From Apostichopus japonicus (Eukaryota > Echinodermata > Holothuroidea > Aspidochirotida > Stichopodidae): 64,000 bases of DNA. The number at the start of each line of letters is the position of its first letter. Position 1 is the first letter of the stretch. The position numbers were made by a program, and so were the translations under genes. Positions 37,395 to 47,684 of this stretch are shown here, one piece after another. The stretch covers positions 4,330,713 to 4,394,712 of the forward strand of contig NC_092574.1 in the NCBI RefSeq assembly GCF_037975245.1. The letters run 5' to 3'. The notes under the pieces are model-generated. The model made no database searches and was not told where the DNA came from. It saw only the letters and a list, made by a program, of their open reading frames with translations.

Positions 37395-38045
37395 TGCAAA
37401 GAAAATGTACTTACTACTGTATATAATTACATCACCATACAGCGTAAAAACTAAATCGGAAATACAGTTGCAGAGATATTGACATTTAAACAAATTTATG
37501 GTACGTCCAGCCCACTCATTAATATTCAAGATATGGGAACCCTCCCATATCTTGAATATTAAACCAATAGAGCACATCTACTCAGCATAGGGCATCTATC
37601 TGCCAAGTATGACATTGATTCAACTTGTGTTTGTTGAGATATTATGTTTACAAGCTGTTTTCGATGATTTCCCATTAAGCCCCACCACTTATTAACATTA
37701 ACGAGATGAACTTTGTTGTTGCAAAGAACATGTACTTACTATGTAGTTATATCACCATCCCGAGAATGAACTAAATCGAACATACGGTTGAAGAGAAATT
37801 GCCATGTTTACAATTTTACTTTAAGCCCCACCCACCCACTCAATAATATGCATGATAGCCCCACCACAAAAAATAGGGATCACCTACTGACCCTGACTAA
37901 TACTAAGTATGACATCAATCACTCATTTCCTTCTTGCAATACCATGTTTACAAGCTAGGGCATACACACACACACATACAGTACGCAAACACACGCCAAC
38001 TTGATTACATAGGTTCTGATGGATGCAAAGCATCGGAACCACAAG
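37395..38045 (+). repeat. Dispersed repeat with two ~320-bp direct copies and terminal hairpin
   Basis: TTGTTGCAAAGAAAATGTAC (37396) recurs as TTGTTGCAAAGAACATGTAC (37717), each followed by CTTACT(A), (T)ATATCACCAT, ACTAAATCG and CCCACTCA. The second copy runs through AAGTATGACATCAATCA to TTTACAAGCTAGGGCATACA, a (CA)n tract and GGTTCTGATG...CATCGGAACC hairpin, matching the family at 785-1050. Confidence 0.7.
37519..37562. other. Near-perfect 20-bp inverted repeat with 4-nt loop
   Basis: TTAATATTCAAGATATGGGA, loop ACCC, then TCCCATATCTTGAATATTAA. The second repeat copy at about 37840 has only one arm, so the palindrome arose in this copy. Confidence 0.9.
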
Positions 38046-40480
38046 TGAACCACATTTGGCTAGATGATGTCATATTTAGACTTGCTCAAAGTCTACTGTA
38101 TAGATGTACAACAACATTACATCCAATCACATATGAATTTTTTAAGCAGCTGTTTGTGTAGCTCGGTCACTAATTCCCAATGATTTTAGCAAATTGTCTT
38201 TGATTATCTATATTTCTCATTAAAAACTACTGTACTGTACCTTTGTATATATTTTTTTATCCAAATATAGGAGCAATAAGTATTAATAAATTATTGAAAA
38301 AGAATGTACTCATAAATATTAATGAATAATTACCTTGGACGAGGTTATCTCATATTTACGTCAATAACGTCTTTGCTATAAACTTTGGTACGTCTTAATA
38401 TTTATTGAATAATAATTCATCATAGCCTGCACACTGACATCTCATTGTGTACGAGAGCCACTACAGTACAGTAGTACAGTACATAAAATGCCAGTGATCA
38501 TATCTCTTAAATACTGGATATTAATTTGCAATCCCCATCAGGACTTATCAAAGCTACTTTAGTCGGTGAAACACGAACACAAGGATGGCCGTTGACAAGT
38601 AACTGAAACATAATTAAATTAAAAAATCAATATGAATAAAACGCTTCCACAGGGATGACAAATTGGGAGTAGGCCTAGAAGTAGAAGATGAAGAAAGAAC
38701 TGGCCAACAGAGAGTTTGATAAAGCTCAACGAAAAGATGGAACATTTGGTCAAAGCAGTATAATAACATTGTGAAACTCAAGCATTATCGGAACGAGGCA
38801 GCAAGGACTGCTGAGGGCGACAGTAGCTGTGCAATCTTCGCATGAGTCAGAATCTTTAAAGGCCGTAATCAGATCACTTCGCTATATTTTCATACATCTC
38901 GTCAAAAATGACCTAATTTCCCAGCCCAGAAAAGCTCCTCTCTACTCCGACCGCGCCAGGGCCATCAAACCGTGAAATTTGTAAAAACCGACTGAGCAAA
39001 CAGAGTTAAATTATGAATATATGGGATCTTTGGAGGAGAAATGATTGTCAAATGTGGAAAGCACAGAATGGTATTAGTTCGCTTTCTGGGCAGAGTAAAT
39101 TACACTGGTACACACATCGGAAATGGCACTAATACGAGCACACTGTAAATAGTACGTTGACTTGAGCACTGTGTACAGTTCGGTTAATGTATTATAACTG
39201 CAGGCTGAGCTCTGTGTGTGCATGGTGGGTGGGTGGATGGACTGTATTGGGGTGAACAAGCTACTGAATAAAAGCCCTGTGTACAATATGTACAGGTAGG
39301 TCTATTACTGTACAGGGCACATTCATTCAGTTTTAACCAATATCCAGCCCAGGGGGAGTGAGGGGGGGGGGGTTGCATGGGAATAACATACAGTATATTA
39401 AACTGACAAATTTATCTCTCTTTTCTTTTTTGGTTTCAATTATTCAAAATTCATGCATTTGATAAAGTTTCTATTTCACAGAGAAATCAAATGTTTGTCT
39501 TGGGTAGTTGCAAAATTTTAGCTTTTATTATTGTTTTCAACATTTTTTGTGGCATGAAATCTTGAAGACAAAGTACTGAAAACAAAGAAAAATCAATAAC
39601 GGTTCGTGTACTACACACTAAATAACGAAACATATTTGTACCTAGAGAATATAACACAAACAAATTTATCTAGCTAAGGCCTAACTCTGAGATTCATACT
39701 GTATCTCAATTGTTACTATATGTATTATATGTCTGTATTGGTCCTCGTGTTGTTTAATTTTTTTTCTTTCATAAATCAATACCTAATTGGTAATATTCTT
39801 ATGGCATGTCCATCTTCCCAATGGTGACAAATATGTACCACACACAGTGCAGTACAGTATAGCCATACCCATACTGTACACAGATCAGAATTCTAATTCA
39901 TCATTATCATAGATAAACCCTCTCCAGCCCCCACCCCCACGGTGACACCCCCACGCCACTTCCAACAACAAAGCTCCTTTCAAAGTCCAATAAACATACT
40001 GTTTGCAGATTTACGAGCGACAATGCTAACCTGACTTCAATCTACTAATGCACTTTGCTCTATTAACTAAAGCTTATTATTCCAACCTTTTCCAACTTAA
40101 ATTTATAGTTTCAGTGTAACATTGTTTTTTACAATGACTATTTGTGGATGTTAATGTTTGTCACATAGGGTTTCCAAAAACTACCAAATCTGTTATTACT
40201 AGCAACTTCAAATTCAAAATCAAAGCATACATACAACCACACACAAAATAGCCCTGTGAGCAGCAACAGCAGCAGTGTAATTAAATATTACTAATTACAT
40301 TATTACTAATTTTAATCCAAAGGTGTCGTACAGTATACTGTATCCAGACCAAACAATGGGATTGTTACAAAGAGAAATCAAATACAATACAACACATTAT
40401 ACCATCGGAGAACGAGATATTAAAACTGTGACAGAGAGGCGGGTGCATGAAACAGAGAAATGATGACATCACATCCTCCT
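38046..40480. other. No gene seen
   Basis: A short acidic open segment (GLEVEDEERTGQQRV, ending TGA at about 38720) follows a CCACAG that could be an acceptor, but it is too short to call. Poly(G) at 39363-39372. ACTGTAC palindromes at 38461-38486. Confidence 0.35.
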
Positions 40481-40688
40481 CTAGCCTTTGTTCAATTCCA
40501 GAGATGCAAGACACAAAGCGGCGTCATGACAACCAGTGACAGGAATCATCTCAGGCCTTCGCCTCAGCAAAGTCAATACTCTTGAAAGACTGTAACGGCC
40601 AAATGCCATCCAACTAGCCAGCTTATTAATTTTGGATTTTTCATTCGCAGGGGAGTAGGGATCTTGTGGGTTCAATTTGCACATCTGC
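40481..40688 (-). other. Unrecognised protein-like open frame
   Basis: A minus-strand frame reads MQMCKLNPQDPYSPANEKSK... and ends SRVLTLLRRRPEMIPVTGCH, DAALCLASLELNKG, stop. ACCATGCAG before it could be an acceptor. No domain recognised and no splice partner found. Confidence 0.18.
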
Positions 40689-40931
40689 ATGGTATCCAAA
40701 CTAATGCAAATTGACAATTAGTTCTTCCACTGTAGGTGGTATATAAGCTATTACATACTTAGGATTGAGCTGCACACACAGTTTCATTGTGCCACTAATG
40801 AGATGGTGTGGGCAGTGATTTGGCACTTGTTATAACAGTATGTGATTTGGGAAAGTAACTAATGCCTGCCCTAACACTGGTAGATGGTACAGTGTAACTT
40901 GACTAACTCTGGTCTATTGTGACCTGCGTAA

Positions 40932-41470
40932 CATAGGTGTAGGAGCCTAATTTGATTTGGGGGGGCTGTAACAACTTGCCCGAAAAATATAACCAAAATG
41001 TTCAACATGTTCATGTGCACATCATATAGGCATGCATTGGTTATTACATCACATGCCAATAACATATTATCATTTTCCGAGTTATTACCCTTCCATATTG
41101 GTTATAATTATTCAGGAAGTTGTTACAATAATAATGATAATAATAACCCAACTTTTGTGAAAATTCGGGCAATGTGCTGAGAATTTTTTGGGCACCTACT
41201 GCAAGAAAAATACTTTGCAATGTGTTTTTTCAATGGTTAAACTGATATTAGTATTATCATTATTATTGTAACAACTTCCCCAATTATTACAGTATAACCA
41301 ATATGGAAGGGTAAATAACACGGCATATGATTGTATGTTATTGGCATGCGATGTAATAACCGATGCATGTCTATATGATATGCACATTAACATGTTGAAA
41401 AAAATTGGGTTATATTTTTCAGGAAAGTCGTTACAGCCCCCCCAAATCAAATTGGGCTCCTATGTCAGTG
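40932..41470. mobile_element. Foldback element with ~220-bp inverted arms
   Basis: The left arm begins CATAGGTGTAGGAGCC followed by AATTTGATTTGGGGGGGCTG. The right arm ends CAGCCCCCCCAAATCAAATT followed by GGGCTCCTATG. The arms (about 40932-41150 and 41240-41460) are inverted copies through CATATTGG/CCAATATG and GTTACAATAATAATGATAAT. One ~85-bp unit (GTGAAAATTCGGGCAATGTG...) sits between them. It is the same family as the element at 43220-44343. No matching target duplication could be found; the right tip is altered. Confidence 0.8.
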
Positions 41471-42419
41471 GCTACATTATAAGCCAGTAAACATTGTTAA
41501 AGCTCAAGTAATTTATGACTAGACTGAAGAAAGTACTGTCAACTTTGCTCTTCCTTTTATCTTGCTGTCCGTCCCTCTCCTCTCGTTTCTAATTTTACAT
41601 CCCACCTGCTGAGCTATATTGATCATCACAGAAGCTTCACCGTATCTCACAGTACATACATGTGCTGAACCTAATGGTACTTCTACTGATTATCACTTAC
41701 TTTAAAGTCTCTACTCTCAATTGTGATTCATCTTAAAGTAGTAAGTCACTAACACAGATTAAAAGATACCCACAGCTCTGTATAGGGCTCTGAAGCTTTA
41801 AAGCAATATGTCACAATTCCTAGGTAAATTTAAATATGTACAAAACTGGGGTTTGATAGAAGAAGTAAATTCTACTCTAATTGCTTTTGACATGATACAG
41901 AGTTCTTTTATCAGTGATCAGGAAAAATTAAACATTGGCTATCAATATTTGTTAAATTTTTGCAATTAAAACATATATACCCAAAGGAACCAAAAATGGC
42001 AACTTTGACAGTCTGAAATAATCTAATCCCAGATGACTATTAAATAATTAAGGATAATTTGAATGGATAATGGATTGATTGATGCATGTAGGATTAGCCT
42101 GTATGTTGCCTACTGTGTGTGACTTTGCTTCAAGCTAAGAACCTGTAAGTACAGTCGAAGGTTAAAAATAACAACTGCACTACACTACACTGATACTGTT
42201 GACTACTATGCCGAGCTCTATATAATGTTACAAGCTACTTTAAGATGAGAGCAGTTCATGATTATGAGCCTCTAGAAGAGAAATAAACAAATATCCTCTC
42301 ATTTGCCAGTTTATCGAGATATACAACGGTCATCAATCACACTCGAATGTTGGAGAACTTGTAAAAACAGCCAATGACTGATCTAAGAGGGAGAGGACTA
42401 AATCTTTAAAGATCATAGA
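41471..42419. other. No gene seen
   Basis: AT-rich sequence without supportable features. Confidence 0.4.
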
Positions 42420-42611
42420 ATGGCGGAAAGATTTGGAGGCCAATTACGAACCTTTCAAGCTGGATCTGCATACAGTAGAATGCTGTGTGTTAATAATTCT
42501 ATAGTTAGATTAGGCACAGAACATACAAGTTCTACAACGTACAAACGACCCGTAGTATCGTTTAGTGGAATTACGAAGAAACAACATTCAAAGCACAGCA
42601 GCGTAATTTGA
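42420..42611 (+). CDS. Hypothetical 63-aa ORF with good start context
   Basis: ATAGAATGGCGGAAAG gives A at -3 and G at +4, with the downstream sequence MAERFGGQLRTFQAGSAYSR. The product is basic, with no signal peptide or membrane segment and no known domain. It could be a short first exon or a small protein; equally it could be chance. No AATAAA lies within 250 bases after the stop. Confidence 0.25.
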   Translation: MAERFGGQLRTFQAGSAYSRMLCVNNSIVRLGTEHTSSTTYKRPVVSFSGITKKQHSKHSSVI

Positions 42612-43022
42612 AAATCTTTGTCATCATTATTTTAAAGCATGAATTTGAAAAGGAAAGACATCTGTACATTTGTGGACCTAGAGCTACAAATAACGTACAG
42701 TTTTGAGCTCTTGCCAAAGGTGACCAGCAGTATATATTAACCCAGACTAAAGTACAGTAAATTAGCACAATAACACATTCAACTGGTGGTTGTGACATCA
42801 AAATTTGGTCCTTTCCAAAGTTATCTAAAGGACAAGTCCAACAAAAACAAAAGGCTATTCCCTTTTTTTAAACTATTTTATTTTATTTTATTTACTTTTC
42901 ACGCCATTATTTACTTGTTCATATGCTGTTATGGAGCGATGCATTGGGCAATCGACCTGACAAACATGAAAATACCATGATTACTATCTAAAAACACTCT
43001 TCCTCATAAAATTTTCCGTTCA
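42612..43022. other. No feature seen
   Basis: AT-rich; a T/A-rich stretch at 42862-42900. Confidence 0.35.
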
Positions 43023-43211
43023 GAGTGTTGTAGTTAAGTGGTTAAGCCAGTGGACTTGTGTTCTACAGGCTTTGCAGGTTCGAGTCCTGGCCAGATCATT
43101 ACGTTGTGTCCTTAAGCAAGGCAAATTTTTGCCTTTCTTCGCCCAGGTGTATCAGTGGGCCTAACAAGGTAACTTGTAAATATAGTAGCGTGCGCCGGTT
43201 TGTGGCTGCAC
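43023..43211 (+). mobile_element. tRNA-derived SINE, copy A
   Basis: A-box-like TGTAGTTAAGTGGTTAAGCC (from 43029) and B box GGTTCGAGTCC (43078-43088) at tRNA-like spacing mark an RNA polymerase III promoter. The body contains GTGTCCTTAAGCAAGGCAAA and CGCCCAGGTGTATCAGTGGG, a core seen in many invertebrate SINEs. There is a hairpin GGCAAATTTTTGCC. A hAT-like element is inserted exactly at its 3' side. Confidence 0.8.
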
Positions 43212-43281
43212 CCTATGGGCATAGGCGTAGGAGGCGGGGGGGGGGGGCTGGGGGGCTGCAGCCCCCCAACCAATTATTTTT

Positions 43282-43662
43282 GTGAAAATTCGGGCAATAT
43301 GCTGAGAATTTTTCGGGCACCTAATGGAAGAAGAATAATTTGCAGTGTGTTTTTATTTCTTTTTTGGTGAAAATTCAGCAATATGCAGAGAATTTTTTGG
43401 GCATCTACTGAAAGAATAATAATTTGCAATGTGTTTTTCAATTTTTTGGTGAAAATTTGGGCAATATGCTGAGAATTTTTCGAGCACCTACTGAAAGAAG
43501 AAGAATTTGCAATGTGTTTTTCAATTTTTGGGTGAAAATTTGGGCAATATATGCTGAGAATTTTTTTCGGGCACCTACTGAAAGAATAATAATTTGCAGT
43601 GTGTTTTTCAATTTTTTTGGTGAAAATTTGGGCAATATACTGAGAATTTTTCGGGCACCTAC
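43282..43662 (+). repeat. ~83-bp tandem units inside the element, five copies
   Basis: Units start at 43282, 43366, 43448, 43531 and 43619 with GTGAAAATT(C/T)GGGCAATAT and contain GAGAATTTTTCGGGCACCTA and AATTTGCAATGTGTTTTTCA. The fifth resumes at 44061 after the nested insertion and ends near 44107. Open frames on both strands here are by-products of the array. Confidence 0.9.
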
Positions 43663-44060
43663 CAGTGGCGGAGCGTCCATACAGTCAGAGGGGGCCGATG
43701 AACCCCCCTCCTGACGGACTCAAATGGACTGCTGGCGCCCTTTTCAGCTTTTTACCACTTTCTACTTATTCGCGATTATTGACTTTTTTTATTGCACTCT
43801 CAAATACCTATTGACATTTGTCACATTTTGTTTGGTGCAATTTTCTGACAAATGGCGATGACACCTATTTATTTTTCGTTTATCAGCAAATTAGCTAGGC
43901 CTGGGAAGGGTCATTTCCGGCGATCTAGGGAGTATCTTACTCAAAAATTTTTTGTACGCTCCGTGCAAACCGGTGGTGGCTCTCCGCTTAGATAGTGTCG
44001 AAAGCGCCCCTACAGAGCATTCTCTCCCCCCTGACCAATACCCCTAGCTATATGCCACTG
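43663..44060. mobile_element. Nested 398-bp hAT-like MITE
   Basis: Ends CAGTGGCGGAGCGTCC and CTAGCTATATGCCACTG (CAGTGGC inverted). Flanks GCACCTAC at 43655-43662 and 44061-44068 are a perfect 8-bp target duplication inside the host element's repeat unit, so the insertion postdates the tandem expansion. It contains the shared core module at 43906-43998. Confidence 0.93.
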
Positions 44061-44351
44061 GCACCTACTGAAAGAAGAAGAATTTACAATGTGTTTTTCA
44101 ATAGTTAAACTTATATTATTATCACTATAGTTGTAACGACTTCCCCAATAATTATTACCAATACGGAAGGGTAATAACACGAAAGGTTTAATGTTATTGG
44201 CATGTGATGTAATAAGCGATGAATGCCTATAGGATATGCACATTGCCATGTGGAACGCGCGCGGAGCGCGCAAAAAATTTTGGTTATATTTTTCGGGCAA
44301 GTCGTTACAGCCCCCCAAATCAAATGAGGCTCCTACGCCTATGCCTATGGG

Positions 44352-46752
44352 AAGTCCCCCGGGGGACATGTGGATGTACATGTGGATGTAGTGCACAGTA
44401 GTGCCCCAGGAGAGATTGCTAGCAGTGTGCACACTAGTGTGTGGGTGTGACAAGTTACTAATGACGAGGGGGTTGAATTATAAAGTCGGGTCAGGGGGTC
44501 TTGGCTCCAAACAAGACTGTAAACCGTCAACTTTAACTATGACATATACACTGTATTTCTTTCAACATGGCGCAATAAAATGTGGTTTATCATTCAATTT
44601 CACAATATACTGTATCTGAAATGAACTATAGCAGAAATCTTTGACAGGTTAAAAATTACAGCCACTGGCTAATCCAGCCTTGTTTCAGTCAAATTATGAT
44701 TAGATAATAATGAGTCTGTTTATTTCATCAGACACAAAACTACCTGTACTCAAACTATGAAACCTTACTGATGTTTTCTACTATTTACCGTCCCAGAGCA
44801 AATGTATATATACTGAACGCATGTCACTTTCTGAAAAGTGTATCAACCTTAAGTACCGTATATGTTAGGTCAATAGCATAGATGTATGTACACTAAATGT
44901 ATATTCAGGATAACAGTGATACTGTATGCTGACTGATTGCATACTGCACAGTATACCCCAGGTCACCCACAATAACCATAGCTGCAAGTATTGTATGCTG
45001 ATCACTCTACAGACACACTGTACAACGGTCAGCAATGAATCATGTATGGGCTTCCTTGATTCTAAACATATTTCCTGCATAATTAATCCTATCACAGCTA
45101 CTGTACAGTACATCCTTGAACCTTTCCAGGGGTGTACTCAAATTAAGATAGCAAAGTAATGCAATATTACTGACATATGAAATTCTTGACCTAATTGGTC
45201 TACGTACTGTACGGTATACACAATGTACTGCACTGTAAGTATAATGAACCTAACACCATTCTTGTATGCACAGTACAGTGTATTATTATATCTCTAGTTT
45301 ACAGTACATCACTCTGAACTACTGTACTGGAAAACTAACTTTAATAAAACTGCTCAGTTTGTAATATTAAACAGTGTTTGTAAGTGTTGTACATACAAAC
45401 TTATATTGTACGTGTGTGCGTGTGTGTGTGTGTGTGTCTACAGTGCGTTTCTCCCAGGCCATTATTGCATCGGTTGGTAATATCAGCCAAGCGTGTCTCT
45501 GTTCTTCCAGCTATGGAAAATGTCAAAGAGTTATACTGTATATAGTCTTGAAAGAGAACAGCAGAACTCCAAATCAATCATAAATGTTCATTTTATCATA
45601 CATTCATTGCATTGCCGTAGCAACAACCGGCCAGTGAAGGTCTCGCTTGCAAAATTGTGTGTTTCTGAAAGTCTTCTGTGGGGTTGGGCCTTCACGTCAG
45701 TAAACCTCAAGTGAAGATATTAAAATTAATCTTTTCATTTTTTTTCTTGCCAATTATTTCTCGTCCTCATATCGAGGTACAAGACTGAAAGGACGTCTTT
45801 GTTGCCTTTCATGCAATATCTGGATGATTCTGAGACGCTGAAAGAAACATGTACTGTAGCCTTAACCAACATGAAGCTGTGATGAGCATGAAGCCTGAAA
45901 GAAAAGTACACCTCAACCTCGGTGAAACGATGAAAATAACAAAATATAACAAAAGAGTAGATGATCAGTCTGAATATGTTGAGGTACAATAACCAACACA
46001 GTACTGTGGAAGAATCATTGTTCAAGACAGAGCGGAGGTTTCAATGTGGAATCAATGTATTGTACAGCACACTGTAGTCCTTCATCAGGAATTATGGTTA
46101 TTACTGTACATGAACCCTATTCTTATCTTTATTTGAATTTTAATCTTTATAACAATTTAATCAAACTGAGTTGTAAAACTCCTGCACAGAAGAGATAAAA
46201 GACTGAATGACAATGATTTAATTTAGGGAACACTTTTAGAAGCATAGTGAGTACTTATGTTTACTCTGAGGAAAGACAAATCTTTTTTAAGCATGTACAG
46301 TATTATCTGGTATTGTAGCAAAATGCTACGAAAAATGGGCAAGCCAAGTGTACACAAATGCAAAAGATGCACAGAACCATATCATTTACAGTTCGTTTAC
46401 CAGGAACAACATTGATCAACTTTATAAAATTGCTTTATAAAAATGTGAATGCTAAAATAAATTTCCTGTATTTTGTCACTGATAATTAAAGACAGGAAAT
46501 TGACATTTGAAGTTTCCATGCAATTATGTAGTCTCATGGCTAACAAGATAATAGCTGCAAATGCAGGCCTAATTAATATTAAAAATAGAGGATCCTATGA
46601 TTGTAATTTTATTTGATTATAGAGCATGATTTACACTTGGCCATAACAACAAAACTTTTGATTTGCATCCACCCCACATTATCCAAGGCCGAAAAAGGTA
46701 CTCCATCACATTAATGCAAGTTCCCCATCATCAAACAGCAGTAACAGCGTAC
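44352..46752. other. No gene seen
   Basis: Rich in ACTGTAC/GTACAGT words (45102-45310) and a (GT)n run at 45410-45436. Short ORFs are unsupported. Confidence 0.4.
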
Positions 46753-47684
46753 TAGTGCTGATAGTCGACTCTTTCTTTTGTAGTCGATTAATCGCATGGC
46801 TCTTCTCCGATTACTGTGATTACAGTTATTACATCACCAATGTCATTTTTAAATTTCAGAAATAGTCAAAACAAATCTTTCCCCATGGTGCACTGTCTTT
46901 ATTTGTTCTTTCATGTCTTACTTAACAAGTTGTTTCTAAATCATGTTAAAACATCTACCAAACAAAAACTGTGCACAACTTTCAATCTGCAACGTTTCAT
47001 AAAATCTTTCATACGGTAGTAAATCAAAAACTTTTGAATGAATCTACGAGGCTACTACAACTTTGAGCACTAATAAAAGCAAATGTACAATGAATAGATG
47101 TAACACTTGTAGCAGTTTGATGATAAGTATGCAAGAGCTTTCTGTAGGACGTTATAGACTAGGCTCTAGCCTACCGTGATGGCAGGCACATATTTTGCAT
47201 ATTGAAATTAAACTACACCGCAATCGACACACTCGATCAGACATCCGATAAATGTGAACCAGATCAGTAATGAAGTAATTGTAAGCATGTTTGAAGAAAT
47301 TACAAATACTTTGGCAATCGTAAAAGATTAATGAGTTCCGAACTAGCGCAATGGTTAAACATTGCTAGGACTGAATGTTGCATTGCAGAACAGGCGTATT
47401 ATTGACAAGCAAACGCATGAATCTAACCGGAGCAGGTGCTTGCTGATTTTTAACACAGCACAGTGCTATGGTAGCACCATGAGAACCTGTATACTTTTGC
47501 GATATTTGCTGACAAACTGCTTTAGTGTTGGTTTTGAAAGGTTGGGCTATTTTTCAAAAGCAAATTATGTGTAGTGCTAGCTTGTAGTCGAGTAATGGCT
47601 ACTTAGGTTGTGAACGCGATTAATCGAACTTCAAAAGTTCAATCGCGACTACTGGCAATTAATCGATTACGACTATCAGCACTA
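46753..47684. mobile_element. hAT-like element with TAGTGCTGATAGTCG inverted ends
   Basis: TAGTGCTGATAGTCG at 46753 is repeated inverted as CGACTATCAGCACTA ending 47684. Both subterminal regions contain ATTAATCG words, as in known hAT MITEs with ATCGATTAAT-type ends. The flanks CAGCGTAC and ACATGTAC match only in GTAC, so a target duplication is not proven. Interior ORFs are unsupported. Confidence 0.7.

Larger units (their letters stand above)
43220..44343. mobile_element. hAT-like element with CATAGGCGTAGGAG inverted ends and 8-bp target duplication
   Basis: The left end CATAGGCGTAGGAG is exactly inverted at the right end (CTCCTACGCCTATG, ending 44343). Flanks CCTATGGG at 43212-43219 and 44344-44351 are a perfect 8-bp duplication. 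The left part carries poly(G) and five ~83-bp tandem units; the right part is the same arm as the foldback element at 41240-41470. A second hAT-like element (43663-44060) is inserted in the fifth unit. There is no transposase. Confidence 0.92.

Noticed and set aside
37173-37577. 134-codon minus-strand frame rich in F, G, W
   Set aside because: Arises from the GGGCCC/AAATTT low-complexity stretch and the palindrome at 37519.
43424-43714. Frames with repeated FGENLGNMLRIFRAPTE-like blocks
   Set aside because: By-product of the 83-bp tandem units within a transposon; open on both strands.
35460-44107. CRISPR-like spacing in tandem repeats
   Set aside because: The units are contiguous tandem repeats without unique spacers, in animal DNA.
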